Shown here: positions 1 through 11,901 of the stretch, piece by piece
Layout: every line of letters starts with the position of its first letter
How positions within the stretch are numbered: position 1 is the stretch's first letter
NCBI GenBank assembly: GCA_008828725.1
Contig: MEHQ01003342.1
Span: 72,417 to 136,416 of the forward strand
Length of the DNA stretch: 64,000 nt
Origin: Saccharina japonica
Lineage: Eukaryota > Sar > Phaeophyceae > Laminariales > Laminariaceae
Reading direction: 5' to 3'
The notes under the pieces: model-generated
What the model saw: only the letters and a program-made list of their open reading frames with translations
Database searches by the model: none
Told to the model about the DNA's origin: nothing
Translations under genes and position numbers: made by a program

Positions 1-1339
1 CCCCCTCCCGGACGGACTCGTACCCGGCTGAGCCAACGACGTTTGGTAAAACGATAATCACAAGCACAACCTCAACAGTCGTAGCAACAGCCGCAGAGTG
101 CAACCAGCCCGCGGAAGTTCAGTGCGACGTGTGCCACGATAAAAAGGTACTGTACCGTTACTTGGCTGATTTTTGTTTCTGAAAGATCGGGCCCCTTATT
201 TAACCTAAAATCGTCGGTATTTCGTGTTTGTGTCGCAATTCTTCCCGTCGTATAAGTTAGGCCATGGTAGTGTCCATCGCGCAGCACTTATATTTTCCTC
301 CGAAATAAGTTTTTGGGTTATAAGGTACAGAGCTCCTCCAGTGACCACCCTCCGAAGGCAGAAACATGATGCTCTAACGCTTACCATCGGCGGTGGTAAC
401 ATATGTACCACAGCTATAGAGGTGGGGGGGGTGTGGTTGCTGGGAAGCGTGGAGCAACACTCTTCGGTCTACTACTGCTGTAGATAGATGCGGAAACGTG
501 TACGACCGCTGCCTGTGCTCTACTGGGTTGACATCAGCGCTCCGTCGGAGCGACGTCCCCTGCCTGCCCTCGTTGGCAGACGCGGTGCAGAGATCGAGCG
601 CATGTTCTACTGTCGGGGAAGTGGGTGCCCGAGACTGCCAGCGGGTCAGGGGGAAGGTCCGAGGCGCGTTCATTTAGCAAAAATTCCCATGTGCAGCCGA
701 TATAGATCGGAGGCCATTGATGGGCGTCTTAGGACGTGCGACCGCGAGGCTCAAAATATAGCCTGCGCGATAAGCACAGCCTCTACATCATTGTCTCGCA
801 ATTAAGGGTGCGCAGTAGCTGCCGATGCGAAAGCGCTGTGAGGTCGAGTCGAGCCTCCACAAGCTAGTACCTGGCGACGACGATACCAGGCGCCCATCCG
901 CCAGGAAGCGACGGCGATATGCCCATCACACCCAGCTCCACTTCACACGTTTCGTTGCGCACCGCCAGCAAACATAAGCAAGTCTGAACCGGTACGAAGC
1001 TGTACGTAGCAACGGCGGTGCGTATGCGAGAGACGCCTGCTACGGAAGAGATGCACCATGTTTTGGCCTTCTGAAAGTGGCCACTTGGGGGAGCTCCAGA
1101 CCCCACCCAAACACCTATTTTGGAGGGAAATACAAGTGCTACTACTGAAGTACCCGGTGTGCACTACTGTACCACCATGCCTTGAGCAGACACGAACAAC
1201 ATTGCAACACAATAACGAAAGAAGCCCGACGGGTTTGGGTTAAAGGGGCCGGATCATTCAGAAACGTTTTTAACCCAGAAAGTGATACACCTCTATCGTA
1301 TCATAGCACGCGTCAAGCAGGGCACTGCCCTGTACTTAC
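1..1339. other. No recognised gene; contains a diverged repeat copy
   Basis: No open frame in this stretch resembles a family I know. Bases about 127 to 385 are a diverged copy of the short element at 14594-14840; both share the run of a T-rich start, an ACC-rich middle and a GTGACCAC block. Because a GT47 exon on the minus strand ends at 1340 with a good splice donor, part of this stretch may be intron and remaining 3' exons of that gene, but I could not find those exons. Confidence 0.5.
127..385 (+). repeat. Diverged MITE-like repeat (related to 14594-14840)
   Basis: Begins ACGTGTGCCACGA, matching the ACGCGTGCTACGA start of the copy at 14594, and shares collinear blocks through about position 375. 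The right end is eroded. It is in the same orientation as the second copy. Confidence 0.5.
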
Positions 1340-1456
1340 TGCGTGTAGGGGAAGGCCCGGGCTTCCTCAGAGGTGAGTATGGGTATGCACCCGGCCGAGA
1401 TCGCGTCGAAAAGTCGGCGGCTGGAAGCCGTGTCCCCCCTCGGGCAAAAGCAAAAC
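1340..1456 (-). CDS. Exostosin-type GT47 glycosyltransferase, C-terminal-domain exon (partial)
   Basis: This 117-nt minus-strand exon encodes RFCFCPRGDTASSRRLFDAI followed by SAGCIPILTSEE, the highly conserved nucleotide-sugar-binding segment near the C-terminus of exostosin (GT47) family glycosyltransferases. These are type II Golgi enzymes that transfer sugars to cell-wall or matrix polysaccharides. It is bounded by a plausible acceptor (pyrimidine-rich tract, GCAG, then GTTTTGC at 1456) and a strong donor (CA then GTAAGT at 1340-1335). The acceptor side splits the first Arg codon, so the preceding exon must end with two codon bases. An N-terminal GT47 exon on the same strand lies at 29958-30818. 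The two have the right order to be one gene, but about 28.5 kb of transposons would form the intron and the 60-70 residues normally between them were not found. They may equally be two genes or fragments. Confidence 0.75.
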
Positions 1457-2560
1457 CTGCGTTGAAAACAGGAGATACACAGCAAAACGACTTTTTTTTT
1501 CTTCAAATTCATCAAGTCCAGCACCGTCACCACTTTTTTCATGCCCGTTCGGGTGTCACAGGCGACAAGCGGCGTAGGGAAAAAAAAACAAACGTTGTCT
1601 TGCTCTCTGCGCAGAAAAGTGCGGGGAACGGCGAAACAAGAGAACGTTGTGACCAAGGCAGTGGAAGAAGACAACAAAAAAAGCGTGTACGTACGTACCC
1701 CGAACGGGTTATATCCAACGGCGCGGTACAGTAGTAGTAGTAGAAGACAGGTGGCCGCAACAAGGACTCCGACCCGAAGGAACCCACCCCCCTGTACGTA
1801 TACTACCGTGAAAACAACCTGAGGTGTAAAAAGAAGCCTGTTCAAAACCAAACGGGGCACAGTGTCCGAACCTTAACAGCAGCATCGCTTGACCACCAAA
1901 CTGCCCTGATTTATCCACCCTTAATACTGCTCACTGCTTGCTGTAGTACTGAGTTTGCCATGAGTCCACAAGATGATATCGATGCCAAAACTATCATGGT
2001 GATGTTGGCCAACATAACCCAAGCGCACGGCACAAACCACGTGCGAAGCATGTATACGACAAGTCTGGACTCGGGCCAGGATATGCTCCGTTAGGATAGG
2101 CGTCGATGTTGCGAAGGTTCTACTCGTACACGTATTTGGTCGTCCGTGCCCCCTTCCCCGCCTCGACGGTATGTCTTTTCCTTCACGTCTGTCTACATCT
2201 ATCTGTCTATATCTGCTGTGAGACCCTTTTATACCTACTGCGGGCCATGTTATCGGCGAAGACCGATGGGCTTTGGTTCCAATTTTTGGAGTCGTTCCCT
2301 AGGGCGATGATGCTGCCCGGCGAAAGCCGCTTCACAACCTGGACACCCAAACGGCGCGAGAGAACGAAACAAATATACGTAGTCAGCGGGCGGGTTGAAA
2401 CGTACCAGGTACGTACGTAGCAGTACGTAGTTTATGGTCGGGAAAGTTGCCCAGAACATGGTACAAAGTGTCGATGAAACTCCTGCATAGTTGAAGAACA
2501 GTGTAACGAATTCCACCATCACATCTACATGTATCTCAGGGCCGTTCCTGACAAACAAAC
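1457..2560. other. No gene recognised
   Basis: AT- and homopolymer-containing sequence upstream (minus strand) of the GT47 exon, probably intron. Open frames here on both strands look like chance products with no family motifs. Confidence 0.5.
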
Positions 2561-2564
2561 AAAA

Positions 2565-3800
2565 ACTCACGATTCATGACGTTTTGGCATGACAAAATAT
2601 CACGATTCGTGAGATTTCTACGTATATACCTACAAACGAAAACAGCTGATTTTACGTCACGTTTCGTGATATTTTCAAACTGTCAAAATCCGATAACATC
2701 TGAAATCCAAATGTATATGAGAGTGGGGCCAGCTCTCGCAGGTAGGCCACGGCCAGGCCGTGCCGGGCCGACCGCACCCGGTCCGGCCCGTGGTTCAAAT
2801 CACGGGCCGAGGCCTGACCTCGCCTGCGGCATTCCAACCTCACGCGCCGTCGGCCAGGCCCGGTCTGCTCGAGGTTCCAATCTCGCTGACATGTCGCCTG
2901 CCCTGCTTGCCACGTGAGATTCTCAGGGTCTTTCCTAACGAGCGAACAAAAAATCACGATTCATGACGTTTTGGCGTGTGACAAAATATCACGATTCGTG
3001 AGATTTCTTTCCACACGAAAATAGGTGATTCTTCGACCAAAGGTTATCGTACCACTTTGTGGCTCTTTTTTCTTCCCGACTTTTATTTCGGCAAACAAAG
3101 ATAAAGGCTGTGCAGCAGCAGTGCCTATGGCCGAAGCAACATACTACTCGTATGTATTCAAAATATGGTACGTATCGTTTTCGTATACGTACTCGTTGTA
3201 CGTCATACGTACATATTATACGTATCGTTCTCGTATATAGTGCAAGGCATGTATTATCGTATATACTTGCGGAACAATAAAAGAGCCAACCAAGATAATG
3301 GCGTATTGTGCCTGGCATCATCTCAGGGGTCAGATGATGACGAGACACCCCTTTTTGTTGGATTTTTCAATCTTGGGGAACATAGTGGCCAACTTTATGC
3401 TCCATACGAGGGGTACACCCATTTTCTTTGGCACTATGTTGCTGATAAGATTATGAACGAGCCACAAAGTGGTACCATAACCTTTGGTCGACGTTTGTTT
3501 GCGTTTCGTGATATTTTCAAATTGTCATAAAAAAGCCGATATTTCAAATCCAACGGTATTTGAGCGTGAAGCTTGCAGGGTCAAGGCTCAAATTTAACCG
3601 GTCGAGGGGCCCGCAGGATTTACAATTTACAACGCCCGTGTTCGCGTAATGCAAGGCGGTTTAACTTGTTTGTTTTAGAGAAAACCTAAATAAAATGGAG
3701 TCATGAATCGTGAGGTTTTTGCCGTCAATCATGACATAAATAATCACGATTGCCATGATGACTACTAAAAGCTCACGAATCGTGATTTCTTGTAGTACGT
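2565..3800. repeat. Cluster of TCACGAATCGTGA-type palindromes
   Basis: Forms of the near-perfect palindrome TCACGAATCGTGA or TCACGATTCGTGA, and its half TCACGATTCATGACG, recur around 2568, 2600, 2655, 2956, 2990, 3500, 3700, 3745 and 3775. The block 2565-2720 is repeated at 2950-3030 and resumed at 3498-3580, interrupted by a GC-rich segment (2720-2905) and by an inverted-repeat insert (about 3034-3495). This looks like copies of one palindrome-rich element, nested by others. Confidence 0.6.
3034..3495. mobile_element. Inverted-repeat (MITE-like) insertion
   Basis: The left arm reads CGACCAAAGGTTATCGTACC and the right arm ends GGTACCATAACCTTTGGTCG, an inverted pair that continues inward through a CACTTTGTGGCTC block. 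It splits a copy of the palindrome-rich repeat that is continuous at 2600-2720. It is non-coding. I could not define a clean target-site duplication, so the superfamily is unassigned. Confidence 0.6.
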
Positions 3801-6580
3801 TAGGAATGGCCCTCGGACGGCGACTATTACTCTCGTCCTCGACGAGACAAGTTGTTGTGTGGTTGCTCAACATCGCGACTGCCAGGAGAGAGTGGCAAGG
3901 CCCTTCTTGTTGTCGACGCGTCCACAATCCCATCGCATCGGCTCGTGCGGATGCCTTTGAGGCGCGCGGGGGTGGGTACCTGGACACGGCGAGCAGCACA
4001 GCAGGTCCTGTGCTTGCTTGTGGTCATACATACCGAGTTTGTTCCTGTGTCGTGCTGGCATTTCCATTGTTTTTACGGCTCTCCGCCTTCCCGGGGAGAG
4101 AGCAGTCCGTTCCCGGGAGGGCGCCCCTCCACGTCCGCCGCTCCCCGAGTGGGGCATTGGCGCTCGTTCTTTCGCCGGGGTCACCGAGGACCGCCGTGTG
4201 GTGCCGGCGTGGCGCGATGGCGGTGCCGCGGGCGGCCTGGTGGCGCACGGTAGAGCCGGTCTCCCGCCGCGCGTGCAAAACTGTCAATAGTCTTGAAAAT
4301 CCGAAACGACGTAATCACAACTACAGTACCGACCCGCTCATAAGAAACCAGAAATCGGGCTTAGACTGACTTCATTATTTTAGCAAGGGGTGTGTCCCAC
4401 ACTAACTTCAGTATAATAGCTGTCGATTTTCTTATTTACCCCGTCATGTTTAGGCTGAGTTTCTTGTGGGGCACTTTCTTATGAGAGGGCCAGTAGTGTA
4501 CTACGAGTACTACTCATAAGCGTATACTATAAGTTTTTCTACTTCTAGGTGGGGTGAGTAGTTATATGGGTTCAAGTTGTGACTTTTTATTCGCTTATAG
4601 GTACTGTAGTATGATGGGATTTTACTGCAGTACGGCCATTGTATTCGTAGTTTTTGAGTGCATGAGTGAGACTAAACGCGAGTGTTTCTGATTTCGACGG
4701 CACTTTTTGTAGGGACCCTCTTCGAAATCGCTCTCAGGTGGATCTATCTACGTACAACCGCGAAGATATCCGAAAAAAAAATCGTCCGCCGCGAACAAAG
4801 ATACAAACCCCGCGTCAGAGCAGAGTCCGTGGTCCATCAGCACAGCGGGCCTAGTGGACTACAACCGCAACACAAACAGCAGAACATACGCCGGGGTTCA
4901 CCCTCGCGCACATAGGGCAGTGTTACGGCTGCAGGGCAGCGTCACGACTGCTGTGCATCGCTGCTGCTGCGCAGCAATGCGAAAAGCTCGAATTACGTTT
5001 CTGGTCTTCGTCCGGTGTTTTGTATCCCTGGTGCTCTCCTTCCGCATGTTTCGAGACCACAACCCTTGTTTATTGTCAAGCCCATTGATTTTCGCAGTTG
5101 GTTGCTAGAATACGTCGAGTGTTGAGAATGTATGGATGAACAATCATATATGATTACTTCGCACGAGTGCGTACAGCTTCAGAAACAGGTACAACAGTAG
5201 GCTCGAGCGCTGTACGAGTACGAGCACACTCGTACTATATTTCGAGTATGCAGGAGTACGAGTACGCACGCTCTACTATGCAGGGCTGCTGTTCTGTGAT
5301 TCTCCCAATATTATGGTATGATACTTTTCGAGTATCGTTTTGCTTTTCTTGGGGTTGGTTTGAGATTTTTTTTCGAATCTTACAACACCCGGATGTCGGA
5401 TTTTTAATGTGAACGATATCCCACTTTTTACATTGGAGTTTGGTGTATTTATTTACTACGTGCACAAGTGAGTATATTAATAAAACGTATACGGATACGA
5501 GGCTATTCATAGCAGCTACATACAGCCCGAGCACGAGCAAGTAACTTTTTTTTTTAATTTAAATTTTCAAGAAACAATCATTGCGTTCAATGGCCATTTT
5601 AGCGTCAATTCCTCTTTCGTTTCGCCTCGAACCGGAGCAGGTTCATCATGGCTTTTACACTGCTGCTGCTGCAGTGCTTTTTGGTGTGCTTTTCAGGAGC
5701 TGACTTTCAATTCATGATTACGCATTTAGCGCCAGCGTGTTGCAACTATGCTTGCTTTCTTTGTTGTGAACCTTTATCTCGAATCATGAATTTCGGATGA
5801 AGCTCTTGGCATTCCTTTCAATATTTTTTTCCGTTTATTTTGTTGGGTGGGACAATTCCAACTCCTTCCCTGCCCTACCCGAAGCACCACCCACGTGGAG
5901 CCCTTGTATGTATATAGTATTATTCCATTTGCCATTAAACAATGTGAAGCTCTTATTTCAAGCATACCATTCACATACACCTACAGCAGTACCATTAATA
6001 CCTGAATACTTGACAAACTTATACCAACAATGCAGGCCCCCTCTACGAATGCTTTACAGACTTCTAACCGACGTGTCACCGATCAAATCTAAAAGGGTGA
6101 CATGTACTTGTGTCTTTCAATCAAACCTAACCGAGTGATGAATTTATCCAAATTGTGTTCCCCTTCTTCATAAAAGTATCGACGCACCCTACACCTAAAG
6201 ATGCCTCGTGACGACCGGCCTACAAAATCCCAAAGCAATAAACCCTCAAACTCATCTCCCTCGCCACTCTATCGTACGCAGAAAAACTCAACCCTTTACT
6301 ATCCTTCTTCCGTTCAGTTCTTGTAACCCCCTACTCGGTATCTATAGGTGCCAACCCCACATCATCGGCATCAGCCCCCCCCTCATCTCCCCTCCTCCCT
6401 CTCCTCGCTTGTCGGTCCCGTAATGCGGGCTTGTACCGGTGATTTCGGCGTGAAATCGCAACCTGCGAGGTCACCGAAATGATCTGTAGAAGGCGTTCCT
6501 TGCGGATACCTTTCTTGGCCATTGCCCCCCCATCCCTTCCTCCGACCACACTCGTCGTCAGCTGGTCGATGCATTCGCTA
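3800..6580. other. No gene recognised (GC-rich block 3900-4290, AT-rich after)
   Basis: A GC-rich block (about 3900-4290) opens several overlapping frames on both strands, the longest about 200 codons on plus, but none has a motif I recognise and the frames compete. From 4300 to 6580 the sequence is AT-rich with short frames only. Around 5200-5290 it is rich in the ACTCGTA word common across this window. Confidence 0.4.
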
Positions 6581-6589
6581 CCTTCCTTT

Positions 6590-7468
6590 CTAAGACGCCC
6601 ACAACTTCAAGCGTGCCGAGTTGGTGGCTATGCTCGTCGAAGGACACACGTCCAACGCGAGCGTAGTGGTTGCGCTTTCGCGCCTCAGAAGTTGAAGCAG
6701 CTGATGCATCTTGGTCAGCACTTCCGGTACGCAGGTGAACCCCTGCTTGGGGGACCGCGTAGGTGACGTCAATGAGTATGATTTAGTGTCGGAAATCCGA
6801 TGCCGACGCGTCTGGGAGGCCTCCTCTCTCGTATAGTTCCGCCGACGACATTCCGAATCTTCCTTCTCCCGTTGACAAGCTATAGCCTGCGCACGTTTGT
6901 GGGGTAGCAGTGTGAGCTGTTCCTCCATTCACCCCTCCTCGAAAAACGTCCATTCCCCCGTGGCTTTCCAGGAAGCTCGAGAGGATTTTCGATCATCCAC
7001 ATTGCTCCATTATCTGCCCGTCGAAAAGCTGGCAGGGATAGCTTTGGGTCCATCACCCACTCGACATACGTGGTTTGTTGCACAGTAGAGCCGGTGGCTA
7101 TGAAGATGGCCGCTTGTTTATCCGGCATTCGTGGCAGCATCTGCGCGAATTGTTCCGCCCTCCCCCACGCGCACGATCCCTATTGCGCTCTCTATCGCAA
7201 ACTCGTCAGTGCCGACGGGCACTCCAACCACCTTTATCCCTCCATCGTCCGCTATGCGGGCACCGACTCCTGCCAAAAGTGATATCGCTTCCGGCGTGGG
7301 CACGTGTCCCTTCGGGGCCAAGGCAACCGTCTTGCGCGGGTTGAGGTGTATCCCCCTTGCTGTCAGTTCTCGCTCGAGGAAAGGTAAACCTTCTTCTGCA
7401 CTTTCAAGACGCCAGCCAGGTGGTTTGACAGCTACATGCCAGCGCAAGCCTGTGCTACCACCTACCAA
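6590..7468 (-). pseudogene. Decayed reverse transcriptase (retroelement remnant)
   Basis: Three minus-strand frames join into one eroded protein. 7468-7118 encodes KPPGWRLESAEEGLPFLERE, then LNPRKTVALAPKGHVPTPEA and KVVGVPVGTD. After a frameshift at a G-run near 7120-7140 it continues MLPRMPDKQAAIFIATGS and YVEWVMDPKLSLPAFRRADN. A second shift near 6900 leads into a poorly conserved tail with LLPHKRAQ. The LNP.KT.A..P.G and VVGVP.GTD pattern is that of the segment following the catalytic motif in a reverse-transcriptase family I associate with stramenopile and other protist retroelements. The catalytic YxDD region itself is not present. It is dead. An exact clade cannot be given from sequence reading alone. 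Confidence 0.6.
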
Positions 7469-7469
7469 G

Positions 7470-8162
7470 GGTGTACCAACACGAATTCCGAATAGGTTAT
7501 CAGCCTCGAGAGCGCGGTGCGCACATCACAGGGTCATCCGGAAGGCGTTTCTGAAGACATACAGCTGGCTAAATATTGCTGCGAAGGAGATTGCTTGCTG
7601 CATCATCGGCGAGTCTATCAGGAGTCAGGAGGCTACAGAGAACAAAGCGAGAAATCAACAGAGAGTCAAAAAGCGGCTTGGCAAGACTGATCATCTACAG
7701 TATTACTACTGATAGAACTATACCACCTTAGAATGGGCGCGTGTACCGAATACAGACATAGGAGACAGCATATATCTGCATCAGTGCTCCGAGCCATTAC
7801 TGGTTCGAAGCGCGAGTATTCGTAATCGCATTTTTCAGTTTATACTCGGATCGAGCGTTGCAAAGTTGCTATTCTCGAGGCGAAAATTGGAAACAAGTGT
7901 TTGGTTCGTATAGGAAAGCCCACCGTCGTGGCAGGAGCTCCCCATGGAGCAAGCACGTACATACTGTAAAGTTACAGTATTCGAAGCCCACAAGCGTGGC
8001 TGAAAGCTCACCACACGCAGCTAAGACACACGCAAAGTTCTAAACGCTCGTACCAAGTACCAAGTACTCGTACGGCAAGGAATTTTCCTTCAAATCTCAG
8101 GAATTTTCGAAGGTTGCGGTTCGTTCATACTACTCATACTTTAGGCGCGGCGCAATAACAAG
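7470..8162. other. No gene recognised; upstream flank of the gag remnant
   Basis: I see no coding frame with known motifs. If the following gag belongs to an LTR element, a 5' LTR and primer-binding site should lie here, but I could not find a matching repeat downstream of the gag, so no LTR is called. Confidence 0.4.
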
Positions 8163-9016
8163 ATGGCATACAACAGCACCAACAAGGTAGCGACTATGGT
8201 GAAGGGCCTCCCGCGGTTTGACGGGAAGGACAAGCACGACTATCGAGACTGGAAAACAAGGGTGAAGGTTCACCTCCGTATGTCCGCTCCAGATGTATAT
8301 GGCTTACTCACGGGGCAGGAACAGCCCGACCCAGCGGCAGGCGGGAACGTGGCCAAGAGGCAACGCAACAACGCCAACTCCTACTCTGTCCTCTTCTTAG
8401 CTAAAAATGGGGGAGCCACAAGGGTTGTACGACACCATGAGGGCAAGGCACCGGAGGATGGACTTGGAGACGGACACGCGGCTTGGAAGGCACTCGAGGA
8501 GAAGTACGGCGCCGTCCGTAACGCCACTCGCCAGGAACTATACGAGGAACTAACCAAGAACAAGATGGCGCAGGGGCAGGATCCAGACAGCTTTCTGGAC
8601 ATCATGGAGACAGCGAGAGACCGCCTTCACGGTATGGGGTATTCATTTACCCCGGTTGGTTTGACGACCTTCTACTAAACGCCCTAACGCCCGACTACGA
8701 TTTCGTCCGCAACACCAGCTTCACAGACCGCCAGTTCGGGCTGGAGGATATTAAATCAACGATGCGCAACATGTACGCGGATGTCCTCTCACGTCGTTCG
8801 AACACATCTTCGATTGCGGGCCGCGGCGTCGCCATGCAAGCGCTGGGTGACCTCGGTGGTGCGCAGTGCTACATCTGCAGAAAGTTTGGACACCGCAAGG
8901 AGGATTGCTCCAAGTACGACCCAAACTATGAAAGAATGACGCGTGTGTCGAGGATCTGTCTCTGTGGAGAGAGATGGCAGAGGTGGCACCGAAGTGTCTG
9001 TGAAGATCACTTGTGA
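8163..9016 (+). pseudogene. gag: Ty1/copia-type retrotransposon Gag, frameshifted
   Basis: The first frame (8163-8678) begins MAYNSTNKVATMVKGLPRFD and has the copia Gag pattern: a F(D)G..Y.DWK segment, then AWKALEEKYG, RQELYEELTKNKM and GQDPDSFLDIMETARDRLH. Around 8650 the reading frame moves back by one (or forward by two), and the protein continues WFDDLLLNALTPDYDFVRN and later a CCHC zinc knuckle, CYICRKFGHRKEDC, at 8867-8908 (C-x2-C-x4-H-x4-C). It ends at a TGA near 9016. Gag would form the virus-like particle that packages element RNA. No protease, integrase or RT follows, so this is a truncated remnant. The shift site lacks a standard slippery heptamer, so mutation is more likely than programmed frameshifting. 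The start at 8163 has an AAGATGGC context, good for a eukaryotic start. Confidence 0.8.
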
Positions 9017-9892
9017 AGAAGAAAAATCATGGTTTGAAAAGGCGCTTATGCGGCCATAATGGAAAGAAGATTGATCTCAGGGATCAATGGAAAAGGAGAA
9101 GAAGAGAAGAGAAGAGGAGAAGAGAGAAGAGAGGAGTAGAGTGATCGAGGTGGGGGATGCCTGCACCTGACCATCTCGGTACAATGCCCATGCTACGAAC
9201 AGTTACATTCTACCGTACTGTGTACCGTTCCCTGAAATGTTATCTACAACGTTATAGTAACGTTCTAGGAATGTTCTCAGCATCGTTCCTGATGATGTTT
9301 TGGACATACAATAGATCGCATCGAGTAAGACAAACTCGTAATCTACCCGCATAATGTATTTACCCGAATATCTAGACGAAGATACTCATATACTCGTATC
9401 AGTGCGAAGTGACTGCACATCACAATAGATACGTATGGATCTCAACGTCCATATGCTAACAAACTACAACAATATCAAGAGGAATAAGCATTACCCGAGG
9501 CAGCAACAGAACCAAGACGGATGAGGGCCCAAGTGGTGCTCATTGCATCTAACTGCGTCCCATTCCAACGACGAGTGATAGCGACTTAATCCGTTATTGT
9601 CTACAATCGGAAACTGAACGCACGAGTACATATTTTTGAGGTGAGCTTTAAACATTTCGTACTCCAGGTACTGAGAGTACTAAATAACTGGCGGGCCAAA
9701 TACTGCGGTTATTAGGAGTAAGAGTAGTACCGAAAGCCCAAATACTGCGCTTAGTGGGAGTACAGAACTCTGAGTACAGGCAGTATACCTGCATTATCAC
9801 GCCCCGGAATACTAGGAGTACAGGCAATACAGAACGAACGACTGCGAGTACTCGCAGTTAGTTGTTGTTGTTATCACGTTAACTCATTGCCA
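9017..9892. other. Purine-rich tract and AGTACT-rich repeat, no gene
   Basis: Bases 9060-9140 are almost pure GA. From about 9650 to 9860 short words such as GAGTACT, CAGTACT and GGAGTAC recur; the same kind of sequence is found in inverted orientation at 38620-39010. No coding sequence is seen. Confidence 0.5.
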
Positions 9893-9894
9893 AT

Positions 9895-10075
9895 TCGATG
9901 CGAGTCGACGAGGGAAGGAAAGGCTGAAGTCTTCTCGCGATAAAAATGCAAGGCAAGAACCGTAGTGGGGGAGGAGGGAGAGGAGCCTACTTTGTGACCC
10001 CGGATCTGAGTTACGACTAGGGAGGAGAGAGAAAGGAAGGGCGAAGATAATAAATGGGATGGACAAAAAAAAAAA
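9895..10075 (+). repeat. SINE-A copy, 5'-truncated, poly(A) end
   Basis: Matches the body of the tRNA-headed SINE seen complete at 44020-44351: the AACCGTAGTGGGGGAGGAGG block, then GATCTGAGTTACGACTAGGG, and a tail GATAATAAATGGGATGG followed by a run of A. The tRNA-like head is missing, as expected for incomplete reverse transcription. Confidence 0.75.
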
Positions 10076-10715
10076 TTGCCACACAGTGCAAGTATGTCGT
10101 CCCAGGACAGGTTCCAATAACTCTGGAATGGAGCATTACTTCAGGAGGAAAATAAATGCGATAGGAGAAATAGTACACCTACTGTTGTAATGACTACGTA
10201 TAACAAACCTACGAGTAATTAGTCCCGAAATACTGCAAGTAACTCTATGGCCGTCATTAACGCGTTGTTGTTTTCCAGATTGTCCAGATTAACTCAATTT
10301 GAGAAGATTTTAATCAAGTTACGGCGGCGTTATGTCACACTTTGTGAATCTTAACAGAGAGCGAAACATCTGGAGCGCTTGTTACATTCATTAACGTAGT
10401 GAGAACAAAACAAAATAAAAACCCTGGGATTTGGTTTGGACCAAAAGCCCTTCGACAATAACGACCATATGTACCCCAGTTGACCCCACCGAAACCAATT
10501 TGCTCCAAATTTCACTCATCGTGGGACCATCTATTTGTGAATGATCGTTTGCACATATAGGGGCATGCGAAAGTCGACACGTTGCACCGGTTGTCGCAGT
10601 ATGCTTCGTACCCAGAGAACACTGGGCATATGATGAGTACTCTGGTATAACAAAAACTTCCAGCACGAGCAGTACCAACGGACGAAATATAGCAATATCT
10701 CCTGTTCTATTATCG
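10076..10715. other. No gene recognised
   Basis: AT-rich sequence between the SINE and the left end of the CACCCTGG element. The minus-strand frame at 10391-10678 has no recognisable motifs. Confidence 0.45.
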
Positions 10716-11901
10716 CACCCTGGATAACTCCTACTTCAATAGTCTATTGTGTCTACAATTATTTTTGCTTTCTGTCTGTTAATTGGAATTGCGCAGCAAA
10801 ATGATTTCGATTGAAGTATATATTGATTGGGATTGTCCGGGCAATTCATTTTGGATACTGTCTACTACTTGGAATTGTCCGGACAATAGATTTTGGGTGT
10901 TGTCTATTAATTGGAATTGCCTGTGCAATTCTTTGGACAATTCCCATTACAATAGTCTATCGTGGCTACAATTGATTTCCGATGCTGTATTAATTGGATT
11001 AGCCCAACCAAATTATTTAGATTAAGTATACTAATTGGAATTGTCCGGGAAACTCATTTTGGCTGCTGTCTACTAAATGGAATTGTGCCTACAATACTTG
11101 ATTTCGGGTGCTGTCTATCAATTGGAAATCCCGAGACAATTTATTTAATTGGCGAGGCATTTAATGTAATTGCCGAGACAATTGTTTTCGAATGCGATCT
11201 ACAGTACGGGACACCTAATAAGAAACAGGCTAATAAGAAAGCCAGGCTGACATTTCCCAAAAATAAGAAAGACGCGAGGCTGGGCCCCCGCTACAAAATA
11301 AGAAAGGCCTATTACCCCCCTGGGGCGAATCCCCGACGCCTCCGAGAAACCCTGCTGCTTGCCCCTGGTGGCCGCGAGTAACAAACATTTTTCAGGTTTT
11401 CAGCGAACATATTTTTTCAATTATGACTGTTCCCTGAGTCTTTTTTGGAACAACACTACACATTGTCGGATGGCAAGCATAATAATAATTATGACCCGTT
11501 ACAGCAGTGTGTACTCGTAGATTTTGTATTTTTTCAACGCATTTTGTTTTTTGCCGTTTCATATTTTCAATTTGTTTCACCCCACAAAAACGTGTTTTTC
11601 GACGCGAACCCCCGCAAACGGTGTACTGGGTATATTTGTGTTAAGCATCCCCGCAGGGAGGAGAGATATGACAGAGGTGAAAAGCAGCCCGTAGTACTAT
11701 AGCAGACCCAGGACAGATCTTGCGGCCCTCATTTTGCCAGTTGCGTTCACGGCCAGACTCAAATCGCTCTCCACATTGGGTGCATTGAGACACAAGGACA
11801 ACCTTGAATACGCAGCAGTTCGATGAGTTAAAGAGCGCCGCGCGCGAAGGCGGGATTTCTCCAGAAACATTTCCAAACTTGACACGCTGTGGGGGCTACG
11901 C

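Noticed and set aside
3755..4369. 204-codon plus frame in a GC-rich block
   Set aside because: Several frames on both strands are open together in this block, and none has a recognised motif.
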